This document shows, one piece after another, positions 9,860 to 23,180 of a stretch of 64,000 nucleotides of DNA. Below the pieces are notes generated by a model. It worked only from the letters and a program-made list of their open reading frames with translations, did not search any database and had not been told where the DNA came from. How positions within the stretch are numbered: the stretch's first letter is position 1; each line of letters begins with the position of its first letter. The stretch spans positions 13,925,611 through 13,989,610 of the forward strand of contig CM030716.1 in assembly GCA_017979445.1 (NCBI GenBank). Reading direction: 5' to 3'. The stretch comes from Akebia trifoliata. Taxonomy: Eukaryota; Streptophyta; Magnoliopsida; Ranunculales; Lardizabalaceae. The position numbers were made by a program, and so were the translations under genes.

Positions 9860-12715
9860 TGCAACGTCATGAAATATATTGCGTATATCGAGGAACTAAG
9901 TCAACTATATAGACCTATTTTCCTATTAGAAAATAAATAAATTATTAAAAATAATCATGAAATTATCTATCTAAAATAATAATTTTTAGAAAAAGAATTT
10001 GCTAAATGAAATGAATATTTTAAAGAACATTATCATGATTATTATCGAAGAATCAGAACATTTAATTAAAGTAGATAAAACTCAAAATTTTATAAGAAGT
10101 TCTTTTAGTTAAATAGACGTTACCGTTGAATTCAAAAGCATTGAAAAATATAATTTAGACTGTCAGCATCGTTAAATCTGAGTTTAATATGATAAGTTAT
10201 GAAAATATTAATTTTATCAAGAAAACTTATGATGTAAGGAGTATTTTGGTCAATAGAGGAAACTCGATAAGGAATTTTGAAAATCTGAGATATATAGTTC
10301 GAATTAAACTAATGCAATAGAACATAACGGAGAAAAGAAAAATATATGAAAAAACTAATAATATTTAATTTTTTTATATTATTAAAATATTAAAATAAAT
10401 TATTTTATTAATAATTGGGTTAGTTATAAATTATATATAAAAAGATTATATTTAAAATTATTAAAATGTAAAAGGGGTAGATGTAATTAAAATAAATATT
10501 AAATTATTATATTATATTATATATATATTATATATTTTATAAGTAAAAAGTGTTAGAATTTATGATACAAACACCTAACACCTGTATGGTTTATATATTA
10601 TAATATAAAAGTTTATATTATTATAAAATAAAGAATTCGATGTTCATTAAACTTATGACATTGAAATCCAAACAGATATCGATTGAGTTTAAAATTGGGT
10701 TCGCACATGTTACATTCAATAAAGATTTAAATGCATTTAAGATAAAAATTAAGATCCGGCACTAAAGAAGAAAATATTCACGACTTCGAAATCTACTTAT
10801 TCACTGAATTATTTGGTCGAATAGTTGAGGGAATTTACTAGAAAAATCATTTTTATGGCGTAGGGACGCATAAAATTCAGTTGTGAGGTAGAAAACTTAT
10901 AATTTCAATTTCATAGTATAATTTTCAATGAAATTTATTTTATTTCAATTTTTATTGTTAGTTTCAAATTTATTATAATTTAAATTCAAATTTCACATAT
11001 AAAATTGTAGAATAATTTGTTTTATATCTTTTCATTGATATTTAAATATTGTGAAATAAAAATAAATAAATTTGGGTGAGTGTAACCAGAGAATCAATTT
11101 GTTTAACAAATTGATTTTCATAGTAATTTTCGTAGAGTGCTCGTTAAAAAAAACCTATTAAGACGTCATGTTTTAAAAATGTATTTTCATCAGGTGATTT
11201 TCTGTATAAAAAAAGAGAAATTGTTTAAGTTTAAATTTAAAATAAAAAATGGGATTATCAATTGGTTAGAATCGAAAATGGGATTCTCAACTGTATATGC
11301 TTGTGTTGAGGATTTTTCAGGGTTAGAATGCTTTTGAGCATTATGTAATATAACATGGGATGCAATTCGAATGCTAATTATAGGATAGTGTACCAGCATG
11401 TTTATTACTTTATGATTTACTATTTTTGATATACTACAACATATTTATAATTCTAGAATACCTAAGAATATCATTACACTTGAAAATTTATTTTAATTTA
11501 TTTCAAATGAATTTTGAAAAATATAATAATTATTTTTGTTATCTATTAAAGGAGTAATAAATGCCCATAAAATTAATCGGTAACTATTTCTGGAAGCAAT
11601 CATTTAATTGAGAATAATAGGGGTTTGATATTCTCTCCAGTAGTATGGGATACCACTTGAGAATATCTTAGTGCCTACTATTCGGGAAATTTCTATCTTA
11701 TCTTTATTGGAAAATAACAAATTATATTATAAAGATGGTTTGTAGATAACTAGATTGATTGAGGACACATGCATACCACAGAGGTACGATGAAGTTGATT
11801 TGTCAAATGATCATTTACAGTCTATAGAAATCAAACGATTGATCTCTGTTAGGGATCAACGACCAACCTGAACCGAAAAACACGATCAATCAATTATGGT
11901 AAATTTCCAGACTAATCATAAAATCAGGAACGAATGGTGAGTTTTACACTAGTTAAATACTAGAGCATCAATATATAAATCGGTACTTTTGTATCGGTTG
12001 TGTACCTCGTCATTCTTATCAAATACACTACCATGATTGATATTTTTATGATATGTTTATATTTCTTTTGTTTTATTATGAGATGGAGATATTTCATTAT
12101 TATTTTATTAAAAATTAGTTTGTTTCGAGTGCTATTCGTTTTGTTTATTTATTTAAAAATCTGTATTATTTATAATTGATTAGTTTGTTTATCCATTCAT
12201 ATTAAGACTATTAATTTGAAATGCGAATTTACTATTTAGTAACTTCCCTATTACTCACCTTACCAACAAATCATTTCAGATGTCCCAACTACCGAGATGT
12301 CTATTGTTGATGGAGAACTTTATATAAAGGGATCGTAAGATCAGGATGATGAACACTATTTCTATTATATGTGAGCTGAGATTTGAGTTTAGTAAAACTA
12401 TTTTATGTAGTCTTGGACTTCCTTGTATATTAACATAATGTGTATTGTATACTTTTGTATGTATATGTCTAGAGAGTGAGACTTAATGTTTATGACATGA
12501 TTAACTGTTGATTGATATGAGATGTGTAGTTGATTTATATACATTTTGGGTTGTATTCATAGTATATTTTTGAGTGATGTATATTTGATATGATATGGTG
12601 GTTGGAATGAAATTGATATATGGATTTTGATTATACAAGTATATTTTTACAGGTGAAATTTTTTCATAAGTTTGATTTTTAGAGGAAACTCTGTTAAAAT
12701 TATTTGAAAGACATC
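9860..12715 (+). mobile_element. Old Tekay-type LTR 'C1', first and larger part
   Basis: This is the first part of a plus-strand 5' LTR; the last about 110 bp lie at 28304-28414, giving a net length near 2.97 kb. It starts TGCAACGTCATG, and its first 650 bp match, base for base in long stretches, the complement of the minus-strand fragment at 36655-36867 + 47110-47597. Further in, it keeps the landmarks of the other Tekay-type LTRs here: a TAAAATCAGGAACGAATG phrase near 11915, and a TATTACTCACC phrase near 12250 just before the TTTCAG motif. It is split at 12715/28304 by the minus-strand LTR B2. The flanking pentamers (ACATC, AAATT) agree at only 3 of 5 positions, as expected for an old insertion. 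Confidence 0.65.
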
Positions 12716-14217
12716 TGTCATGCCCCAAAATCGAAACACAAATTTTGATGATTCATCAATCAGAATCTTGGGGTATAAGGTAAATATAAACACAACCTGA
12801 TAGAGTAAACAAGAATACTAATACTAAGGAATGAAAATACACGTAGTAGAAACTATACTGAATAACCTCAAATCAGAGTAGCGGAAGTTAAATTATCATA
12901 ATCATAATCAATGACAATCATCAACATCATAACCATATCCCAAAATACAACTCTCCAAAAAAATTACATCATCTCCCACAATTCAAAATTTAAACACAAT
13001 ATCTAAACCCCTAAAGTGATCATCAAATTGACGAGGTTTGCAGATCGTTGATATAACCTTATACGGGGGCCTCCTCGAATGGCTCCTTATAAGCAGACTC
13101 CTCAAAAGCTGGGCAATTTGAAAAGGTGAAAAATAAGATCAGTAATAGGGGGATGTTACTAAGTGGGATGAATGCCGTTCTAATGACGAATCATACATGC
13201 GTGAGTAATCATCTAAACAATTAAATAATGTAGAATTTCCATAATATAATATACAAGAATTGTCTAAGCATAACTAATAAGCAATTGTAATAAACTTCAA
13301 TCTATCATTTAAAGTAGCACATACAAATTTTAAAAGAAAATTATCTATCAACATTACAAATAATGAAAAGATACATAATAGTCGCTAAGAGAGCAGAGGA
13401 TCACGCTGATATAACCGTCTCGACTATGACAAATTCAATATTCTAAACTTCAAATCCGATGTTGAATCATATCATTGTAATCTGATTTTGTGGCCGACCT
13501 AAACAATTATGGTTGGTTGATCATTTATCCGACTCAGACTGACCATTGACCAAGAACCTAATACTGAGTTCAACTAACGGTGAGATCGACCGTTTGACAA
13601 CTATAGACTAACAATGATTACTAATTAGTCTAGAAGACCTCTCGCGTCGAGACCTACCAAGAGACAATACATGTGAACCCCACCTACCTCTACATTATAC
13701 AAACACCGCCTTTACACACACAACGTTCAAGAAAGAAGTAGAAGAATTCCCAGATCTTAGAAGCTGTAATATGCTCTAAGGTATCCCAGATTACCGAAAA
13801 GCATATGATATCTAGTGTTAATCCTAGATTAACCCGCCGCTTCCGAATATACAACAACGCATCACTCTTTCTAGGTTTTCTACAACTCTTTTTTGGTAAA
13901 CCAAAATAATTTTGATTTTTATAATATATACTGGTTTATTTTTATCGAAAATACAAGCAAGTTCGGTAGTGTCCTCCAATAACATCCATCTGTTTTTCCA
14001 TCAATCTATCAATCCATTTATCATGTCTTACGTGGCATGGCCACTGTATATGACTAAAGGCACTATACCATCATTTAGTCGAGAACATACATTTTTTCTA
14101 TACATTTATCAATCAATCGTCTAACTTCCTACATATCTATCAAAGTATTTTTGTTTTTAAAGTTATTCGAGACCTATAGGTTATCAACCAATTCCATTTT
14201 ATAGTTTTGGTTTTGGT
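12716..14217 (-). mobile_element. Minus-strand LTR 'B2', part 1 (3' end of the LTR)
   Basis: Read on the minus strand, this LTR ends at 12716 with ...GGGGCATGACA. On the plus strand it keeps ATTTTGTGGCCGACC, then GACCGTTTGACAAC and ATGTGAACCCC in the order seen in LTR B1, but more diverged. It is interrupted at 14217 by B1 and continues at 17457-18966 and 28172-28303. The three parts sum to about 3.14 kb, a normal length for this family. Assigning this part to the same LTR as the other two rests on orientation, length and the near-matching B1 target duplication. Confidence 0.6.
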
Positions 14218-17200
14218 TGTGGCACCCCACCAAAAGGTAACACAAATCTCAAGGTCAAACCTCGAAGTTTAGACAATTTCCTCATTTTATTTTAGTGTTT
14301 CATGGAATTCAAAAGCAAAGAAAATTGATAAGCCAAAAATCAATAAATCCTATATATAACAATGTACAAAAATATATAAGATGCGGAAGACAGTAAATTA
14401 CGAACATCATAGAATTTGATCAGAGTTGCGCAAAAAGGTGAAAATATATAGGATTACAAAAATTTATCCTCACTCTAATATAGACCTAGCACTCGGCCTC
14501 CAAAAAATATATACATCTCCTAGGACAAACAGACTCCTTGTAGAAGTAGTCATGATGCTCACCGGGTAACGGACTTTGGTCATCGGTATGACCTACCAGA
14601 TAGTCCTCGCTCGACGGTTCTACGACTGCCTCTCTGGCTATAGGTTCTGAAGCTAAAAAAATAGAAAATAAAGGGTAAGTAACAATGGTTACCTAGTAGT
14701 TCCACAAACAGCCCCTACTAATAGCCTCACCTAACATGTACGAATAAGCATACTGAAATATTTTAATATATGCGAGATGATACCAAGTAAAATACGATTA
14801 ACTGGTACATATAACCAGGGATGAGCAACTAAACAGTTTAAAAGTCCACATACATCTATTATCAATACTCATTATATATTTTCATTTTTATACAAATAAT
14901 TTGACAACATTGAAATTACAAGCATGCTTTTCAATTTATAATTCAAAATATGACAATATTACACGATGGTAGAGTAGTGGAATTAGAGAGTTGAGATTCA
15001 CGACTAGATCACTCGCAGTTGAAACATGATGTTACAACATAAATCTGACTTTCAGTTCTTGATTTTGTGGCCAATTGCTGCGCTTACCATACTGGTGACC
15101 ATTTATCCAGCACAGGCGGGCCGTTGGACTTGACAGTAAGCAATGAGTCTCTTTTTGATATGTCAGAACGTTTGACTACTCTAGATTATTAGTGATCATT
15201 GACCAATTATCTTCGTTTATGCCTATCAGACGTGCATGTGATTCCCAAATTATATAACTCCATTCATACATGACCACCTTTATAATACACGTTCATTAGT
15301 AAAGATAGAGAGGAATGGACCTGGATTCTAGTTGTGAGTCTACGCTCATACGCATCCCATACCACGTATCAGCTTGGTGGTCCTTACTGTATATCCTAAG
15401 ATATTACACCATTCCGGATGATATGACGCACTATCCCTTCAGGAATTCACAGACTTTTTAATAGTTCACAAAATAACTACCTATATATATTATTTTTCTT
15501 TAAAAAAAAAGAAATTAACATAACAAGGTTGAGAATGGATATCCAGTTTCCTACCATGCAATTGTGGTCACCCGGCCTAAAATAAATAATAGAACTTGGA
15601 ACCTCTACGCCAACAAAATTTAAATAAACATGCAACCATTCATTATCCTTAGATATCCTTTTACCAACCTACACACAACATACAATGTAAAATGCAGACA
15701 TCACCCTTCGGATATGATTTTAAGATTTTACCATTTCATCCCTTTCCCATTCTTCGGTATTTTTACTTCTCAATTTTTCAAATTAAATATCTCTTTTTCA
15801 AGCTTTCAAATTTGCTTAGATCATTTAATCGAAAAACTATCAAATTTTTATTAAAATGGGATCCCAATAAGTACGCGAAGGTAAACTGCCAAAATTGAAA
15901 AAGCTGGTGAAAATTTGACCAAGTGTCAGAAACTCAATTTTGTTAAAGTTCTCGAAATTGAAAATAGGTTTTGTACTTGAAAGCCTTTAACACAAGATTT
16001 GACATCATGAAAATTTTATTTCATAATTCACAAAGATGCAAAAGATATTTGTTTTTGAAAATCGGACGAAAACGTTGATTACGTTTTGTTCTTGAAACCA
16101 AAAATCGGATTTTGATCCTTTGAGTTTTGGATTTTAAAACTATTCCCATTGTTCTGAAATGGGGGGTAGAACCTTAAGTTATTAAAGAACTTAAAGTAAA
16201 TGGATATTTACTTACATGTTTTTAATGAAATAAAGGGTGTGAATACACCTACAAGTGATGGGGAGTTCAAGGTTAAAATATGGTGCAGTTTCAAGAAAAA
16301 AAAGTTTGAACAGGGTGGTACTGTGCTTTTTTACGGTGGAACCGTCAAAAACACTGAAACTTCACAAATTTTTGATTTTCGACATCTTTTTGGATTTTTT
16401 ACTCATCTTTCGATTCTACTAATCCACCCACGAATTAAATATTTAAATTATGATAAAACACATCAAACATAATGGTTCTAGCATGAATTTGAAATAATTG
16501 AATCGACATTCTATAATTTTTTTAAACACTCAATAAGTTTCGAAAGATCCCTAAAAACAAGTTCTCAAAATCTACGACTACTAATAAGAGTTGAGAATCC
16601 CCTACCTGATTTGTGATTGTCGAATACGTGAAGCTAGCAAGGAGGTTCAAATGAGATCACAATGAACTTGAAATTTGGTGAACTTGGGTGTCAATGGTCG
16701 AGTTGATTTCAAAACCCTTGATGAAGGTGTTCTTCTTCTTCTTATGACGATGAACGACCCTTCCTTTAGATGGATGAGAATCTGAGTGGGTAATATTGAA
16801 CCCACACACTAATTTCGGGTGAGAGAATAAGTGAAAGAAAGGAAGATGAAGATTAAATGGGTTGAAGATGTAGAGCTCATCGATGCCGACGACTTTCTCT
16901 CCTCCGTCGATGGTCAACTCGGACTCGCTTGTGATATATCTTGATGGAAAGGATTGAAACCCTAGGTTTGGGAAGTGGGTTGATTCTTTGTGAGTTGGAG
17001 AGGAGAAAGTGAATAAAATAATGAGTTGGTTCTTTTTATAAAAAGCTGGAGGGCACTTTTGTATTTTTCTTGCACTTTTATTTTCGACAGAATCCTGACA
17101 ATTCGAACTCGAAAAATGACTCATGAGTATTTTATTTCAAATAATTTTTCGTTGCAGACCTAATAGTAACGTTTAATTTTTTGATTTTCGCTCTAACAAC

Positions 17201-17456
17201 ATTTCACTATTTTAGGTCCCATTCAATACGAAATTCGAGGATTTTATAACTTTTTCATTCGAATTCGAATTCGAGCATGCTTACAGGCTAATGTATGTGT
17301 TTTGATCACTTTGAATCCAATGGCAACATCTATTTTTGTTAAAAATAAACGGAACAAAATTTGAGTATTTTATCCTTAATCTTTCGTTTAGAATTTTCCC
17401 AAAAATTTCACTATTAGATTCCTTCGAGATACGAGTTAAAAACTCGGGGTATTACA
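14218..17456 (-). mobile_element. Solo LTR 'B1', minus strand, inside B2
   Basis: It begins TGTGGCACCCCACC at 14218 and ends CTCGGGGTATTACA at 17456, so on the minus strand it runs TGTAATACCCCGAG to GGTGCCACA. The length is 3239 bp. The flanking pentamers are TTGGT and TTAGT, a target duplication with one substitution. The interior has the family landmarks: a GTAACAATGGTTACC block near 14680, and the CCAATTGCTGCGC and ACCATTTATCCAG phrase near 15075. No internal coding region or second LTR accompanies it, so it is a solo LTR formed by LTR-LTR recombination. Frames inside it, including the 155-codon one at 16657-17124, are not conserved in sister LTRs and are not called genes. Confidence 0.8.
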
Positions 17457-18966
17457 TTAGTTGAGTCGAAAGCCTCGGAAAAATGTGATAAAATCATAAG
17501 ATGTCAAAGTTAAAAAAGTGTTGGAAAAAGTGATTTTTCAAAGTTGTCGAAATTGAAAATGGGTTTTTGTAATTGATATCTTTCGATAACATGAGAAAGA
17601 CCATGTAATTTTTATAACTTGATTCAAAGTAATGCAAAAGATATTGCGTTTTGAAAATCGAAAAAAAAACTTCGAGATTTACGTTTTGTTCTTAAAACCA
17701 AAAATTACATTTTGATATGATGAGATTTTGATCTCAAAATATTTTCAAAATTTTCAAATGGGGGGTTAAAACCATAATTTCATTAAAGAACTAAAAGTAA
17801 ATGGAAAGAGAAAAATAAAGAAGACATTTACTTTAATGTTTTTAATGAAATGAAGGATTGAAAATAGTGTATATGCTATGAGAAAAGAGATGCTGAAGTT
17901 ATTTTTTAATTTCTTGAGGTTTTTGGGTCTGACAGTGGTTAATGGCAGAGATATTAGAGGCTGACAGCTTTAGAACTTTTTTCTTATTTTCTAATTTGTT
18001 GAAAAATGTCCAAAATCGCTAAATGAGGTATCAAATTGTTTCTCAAACATTATACAATTCCTAAAAACTTTAAATCACACCCAATAAACCAAAATCTATC
18101 AAAAGGAACTACGACATTATGATTTAATCCATTCAAATATGTATAAATTCAACGAAATAAACCTTAAATGTGAGAACAATTATTATAATCAAGATTTAAT
18201 GCATTTTCTATGAAAATCTTGTATAACTTGAAGGTATAAGGGAAGGCATCCTACTTGGAAAAATTTTGGTGGTTGATTGAAGGCAAGAAACGACACGAGA
18301 GTCGAGGTTGGTGGTTTTGAATGCGAAATGATCGGGTGGTTGCGATACTCTTGGTGACGACATTCCCTTTCTTTCTTATGATGAAAAATAAATCTTTTAC
18401 CAAGTAAATGAAATCCTGAGTGGGATGTATCGACATTCCTTCGTTGATTTTTTTGGTGAGGGACAGAGAGAACAAAAGAAACAATAGGCTCAAGGACCGT
18501 GAGATTGTGAGCTCGACGTCACCTTTAACTTCTTCTTTGCCATTGAAGTTCAACGATCACTCGACCTCAACAGATCTAGGAAGGAAAATGGTGGAAACCC
18601 TTGGTCCTTGATAGATATGGCTTGGGGGTTATTAGAGATAAAGAAAAGTGAAATAAAAGAAATCAGGTTTCTTTTATTTAAAGGCTTGAGGGGCAAAGTT
18701 GGTATTTCTCATTTGTTTATATTCTCGATGAGAATTTAACTTTTTGAACTCAAAATTTGACGAATGAATACTCCATTCTCTATAATTTTATTTTTCGAAC
18801 CTAATGGTGTAATCATATTATATTAATTCTCACTATAAGGAAAATTTACCATTTGAGGTCCCACCTAACACGAAATTCGAAGATTTTATAATTTTTCTAT
18901 CTGAACTCGAATTTGAGCGTGCTTACAGGCTAGAATATGTTTTTCAATCATTTTGAATTCAATGAC
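17457..18966 (-). mobile_element. Minus-strand LTR 'B2', part 2
   Basis: The sequence matches the interior of LTR B1 from about 15900 onward. Shared landmarks are AAAATGGGTTTTTGTAATTG, GATATTGCGTTTTGAAAATC and the GCTTACAGGCTA phrase near 18920. It stops at 18966 inside that match, where element A is inserted, and resumes at 28172 in phase. Confidence 0.8.
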
Positions 18967-19696
18967 TGTAAAACCCCGAATTTCTGATTTGTATCTCGAG
19001 GAAAAATAAATAGTGAAATTTTGAGAAAAATCTTGAAAGTGGGACTTAGGGGTAAAATTTTAGGATGTTTCTGATCATTTTTATGGAATCTGACCTCACC
19101 ATTATATTCAAAATGATCGAAAAACATAGTTTAGCCTATAAGCACGCTCAAATGCGAGTCCGAATATAAAAGTTGCAAAATCCTCGATTACCGGGTCGGA
19201 CCAGGCTAAAGCAGTGACTTTTTTTGGAGGAATAATTTTTAAAATTCGATCATACCATTGGGTTCATAATGAAAAATTATTCAACATAGACTATTTATTT
19301 GTCATTTTTGGAGATCAGGAAGTCGAATTATCGTCAAAAACGAAAACGACATCAAGTTTAGGGGTCACATCAGGCCAAAAATGTAAATTTTTTTGAGACA
19401 TAATTTGTAGAAATTGACTATACCATTAGATCCGGAACGAAAAATTAGGTAAAATAGAGTATTCATTTGTCAGTTTTGGAGTTCGGATGATCAAGTTATC
19501 ATCGATCAAAAGAATAAGCGAAATACCAAACTCGTCCAAATTTTATATATAAAAAAAAAAAAAATTAATTTTTTTTAAAAACTCATCTTCCCCAACCCAC
19601 CCAAACAGTGCGACTTAATAAATAAAAAAAAAATCGTTTTTTTCTTTCGATCTTCCACCATCAGATCTTCGCAAACGGTCCACTTTTGACGATCGC

Positions 19697-20060
19697 CGCA
19701 GAAGAGAAAAAGGTCCGCAGCTACGTTCTCTACAAAACCCACCCAACCTTTCTTTGTTTCACTTTCTATTTCACCCGATATCGTCAAAAATCAGCCGTAT
19801 TTGGATACGGAAATTTCGAAACTTTGACCTCGGATTTCGTCCGTTTCGGGGTCAAATCGCTTTCCGACGCAGAAGGGAGAAACGTCCGTCGCCTCATTCT
19901 CTACATAACCCACCAAATTCCTTCCGTTTTCTCGTCTTTTTCACCCCGTATAGTCAAAAATCAGCCGTATTTTTATACGGAGATTTTCGTAACTTCGACC
20001 TCGGTTTTCATCGATTTCGGGGTCAAACACCTTTCGCCGTAGAAGGGAGAAGAGACGAGC
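19697..20060 (+). repeat. Tandem repeat of about 171 bp inside the A LTR
   Basis: The units start at about 19697, 19868 and 20039, each on an AGAAG.GAGAA motif. The first two continue through ACCCACC, TCAGCCGTATTT.ATACGG and ACCTCGGATTTCG-like sequence. The counterpart lies at 25733-26095 in the 3' LTR. The solo LTRs at 30442, 33160 and 57811 carry this segment only once, so the duplication marks the A subfamily. Confidence 0.8.
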
Positions 20061-21692
20061 ACATCGAGATCTTCAAAACCACCAGGCCGGTTTCGAAAAT
20101 CAGCCGCTTCGAAGTTCGGTCCGTCTCGATTTTCGCACCGTTTGCCTCGATTCGTTTCGCGCACGTGCTTCAATTCCGTCGCCTAGTGATTGTAAGGAAC
20201 TCTCAATTTCTATTAGTAATCTAGATTGTGAAAATTGCATTTAGGATTTTATCGAAAAATTTGGATGTATTTTTAAAATATAGAATTATTTTGTTATTTC
20301 AAAATTCACGCCAGAAATTTCATGTTTGATATGTTTAATTGTATTTTTAATAAATTATACGTGGGTAGGGTATTTTAACGGGTTATTGCCATAAATTGGG
20401 TCTTGCGCACTGCTCGGACCCCGTTTTGATATGAAATTTGTATTTTTTTTCAATATTATTGATAGAAATAAATTCTATAGTTGAAAAATGTGATTTAATA
20501 TTCAATGAACTCATATTGAGTTGATGAATATCAGAAAATGGATATTTTATGAAGAGATTGAAAACTGTAAAAGTCGAAAAAAGGGAAAAAGGTATGAAAC
20601 GGTAAAATGTCAGAGTCACACCCGATGGGTGATGTCTGCATTTTACGTTGTTGTGTTGTATGCAGGTTGGTGAACGGATATCCAGGGATAATGTTACTGG
20701 TTGCATGTTTATTTACTTTCTGTTAGCGCGAGGCGCTCTGTTATGTTATTTATTTTAGGCCGGGTGGCCACACTTGCATGGTAGGAAACTGGATATCTAT
20801 TCTCAACCTTGTATTGTTAATTTCTCTTTTGTTTTCAAATGAAAATAATATATATAAGTAGCTATTTTGTGAGCTGTTAAAGAGTTTGTGAATGCCTGAA
20901 GGGATAGTGCATCATATCATCCGGAGTGGTGTACTATCCTGGGATGTACGGTAGGGACCACCAAACTCATACGTGGTATGGGACGCGTATGAGAGTGGAG
21001 TCACAACTGGAATCCGGGTTTATTCCTCTCTATCTTTACCAGTGAACTTGTAATGTAAAGGTGGTCGTATACGAATGGTTTGTATCTTTGGGAATCACAT
21101 GTACGCCTGATAGGCATAGACGAAGATGATTAGTCAGTGATCACTAACAATCTATAGTAGTCGAACGTTCTGACACATCGAAAAGAGACCCATTGCTTAC
21201 GGTCACGTCAAACGGCCAGCCTGAGCCGGATAAATGGTCAACCAAGCGTGGTAAACAGCGACCAGCCACAAAATCAGGAACTAAAAGCCCAGAGAAGAAT
21301 TGTAACATCATGTCCCGACTGGGAGCGATCCAGTCGTGAATCCCAACTCTCTAATTCCAATACTCCACCATTGTGTATTATGTATCTGTTGCTTATTTTG
21401 ATATATAAAATGAAATGCATGTTTATTGTTTCCATTTGATCAATTAGATTTGTATAAAAAGAGAATGTTATAGTGAGTACTGCTGATCGATGTAATGTGA
21501 GTTTTAAAATGTTTAGTTGCTCATCCCTGGCTATATGTACCAGTTAATCGTAGTTTCTTCTGTAAAACTTTGTTTATTTTAAAATGATTCAGTATGTTTA
21601 TTCGTTCATGTTAGGAGAGGTTATTGGCAGAAATTGTTGCTTCCTTACTGGGTAACCATTGTTACTCACCCTTTCCTTCTCTATTTTTTTAG

Positions 21693-21778
21693 TTTCAGAT
21701 CTAGCTTGGCGAGACAAGTATAGAGCACGAGTGAGAATCATCTGGTTGGTCAGATAGACAACCAGAGTTCGTCACCTG
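21693..21778 (+). other. Conserved exon-like interval in the A 5' LTR
   Basis: An 86-nt stretch is preceded by a pyrimidine tract ending in TTTTTTTAG and followed by GTGAGTATT. These look like 3' and 5' splice sites. The same arrangement, 86-90 nt long, is kept in the A 3' LTR (27727-27814), the solo LTR at 30442 (33052-33139) and the nested solo LTR at 33160 (35885-35974). Complementary versions are visible in the minus-strand LTRs. Whether it is spliced is unknown. Confidence 0.4.
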
Positions 21779-22117
21779 GTGAGTATTGGGGCTATACCCT
21801 CTAATGTGTGTTAGTTGTCTAGGTAGTATTATAGATGTGTCTTGAGTGTTAGGACTTCTGTTAGAGTGAGAAAATCTCTGTATATAAATTTCTTTTTCCG
21901 CACTCTGATTATCGTACGATATTAGATGTATATAGGCTTCCGCTCGTATTACATTATGTATGTAAATGCAGGATTGTATGTCGTTTATTAGGTGCAGGTT
22001 GAACGCCTTGGAATGCTAACATAAACAGAGGAAACCATGCCGAAATTTCGAGGTGCTACATAATACCTCGAGATCTGACATGGGGATTTGTGTTAGTGTT
22101 CGGCGGGGCGCCACAGA

Positions 22118-22129
22118 TGGTATCAGAGC
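22118..22129 (+). promoter_or_regulatory. Primer-binding site, initiator Met tRNA type
   Basis: TGGTATCAGAGC lies two bases after the 5' LTR end. It is the standard plant retrotransposon primer site complementary to the 3' end of initiator methionine tRNA. Confidence 0.95.
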
Positions 22130-23180
22130 ATAGCATTAGATCCGTATGGGATACAGATCTACTATGTTTATAGGAGTTAGCTGATACCACAAATATTAGA
22201 GTGATGATCATAGAGTGTCACTAGGAATTCGATATCCGAGCTCATTTGTAATTCCGTATTGGAATTATGAGTTTTTCTGTGTCTAGAAGTCTATAGAGCC
22301 TTGTAAACCTAAGATAGGATTCTAAGTTTATTCTGTTAGTAATGGAAATGGAGTCCATTACTAAGTTCCAAGCTACGATAGTAATTCATAGTTAGGTAAG
22401 AACGATTTTGGCCGTATTCTAATAATTGCCTTATTACGGATAAACACAAGCGAGAGAATTGGACGAGACAGAGGCTGAAACGCAATGTAGACGAGACAGA
22501 TTCTAGACCCGACCGCTAACCTGATAGCACAGTTAATGTCGTTCATGGGATAAATGGTTGTGTCTCATATCAAATCTAAGGGGAAAGTATGAATAATACA
22601 ACCACCACCTTGAAGCCAAATAGAAGGAAGACAATTAGTTCAATAAGAGACAAATAATTACGAAACTAGCAAATTCATAGGAAAAATAACCATACGTGAG
22701 GTGTGATATTATAGACATACCAACTCAATGGATAGAAGAATTTTATAAGAAACAACATATACTACTAAATCAGTTGAAAAGAAGAGTTCTGATATATTAC
22801 GAATGTGGTAAATTGGGATATAAAGGAGAACAATGTTTGGGTCGATATCAATCGATTAAGGATGCGTGTCTCAAAAAGATGCTAGACAAACCAATTGAAG
22901 GAACAATACGCCCACCAGGTTTAAATAAAGTTGATAACATTCGTGCCATCCCGAACAGACAAGACTAGCGATCGGAAGTGAGAGATGGTACAAGACTTAC
23001 CACGATTGCAAGGCGCATCACTAAATCCAAGAAATGAGGGAGCGTTGGACTTCTTCGCAAAAGGGAAATACTATTCCACCTTAGGACCATTACCACAGGT
23101 CGTGCCTTTGAAGAATAGAATGAGAGAATTCCCAAGCCCAAAAGACAGGTAAATCCAAGGATGTGGTTGTAGAATTTTCA
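22130..23180 (+). other. Leader region of element A with an odd zinc-knuckle-like frame
   Basis: This is untranslated leader plus the degraded start of gag. A 90-codon frame at 22696-22968 contains YYECGKLGYKGEQC, which has the spacing of a Cys-His knuckle with the His replaced by Tyr. It reads more like the knuckle of LINE ORF1 or DUF4283-type proteins than gypsy gag. The flanking sequence gives no further support, so it may be a captured fragment or chance. Conventional gag sequence appears only after about 23180. Confidence 0.35.

Larger units (their letters stand above)
18967..22115 (+). repeat. 5' LTR of element A
   Basis: The LTR is 3149 bp. It differs from the 3' LTR only by scattered substitutions and small indels. 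It contains a 171-bp tandem duplication (19697-20060), a short TA run (20846-20856), a GGTAACCATTGTTACTC block (21651-21667) and an exon-like interval (21693-21778). Confidence 0.93.

Noticed and set aside
9556..9912. 118-codon plus-strand frame
   Set aside because: It has low-complexity Phe/Leu-rich sequence from a T-rich tract, runs into an LTR and has no domain.
16657..17124. 155-codon minus-strand frame in LTR B1
   Set aside because: It is in the LTR sense direction, but the equivalent part of B3 (about 40880-41380) has no matching frame and no domain is recognisable.
20846..20858. TATATAAG as the promoter TATA box of the A-type LTR
   Set aside because: The site is a variable TA tract in sister LTRs and is not kept as a TATA box, so the call is not supported.
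22118..22190. Possible tRNA gene at the TGGTATCAGAGC sequence
   Set aside because: Only the primer-binding complement is present, with no cloverleaf around it; the position after an LTR explains it.
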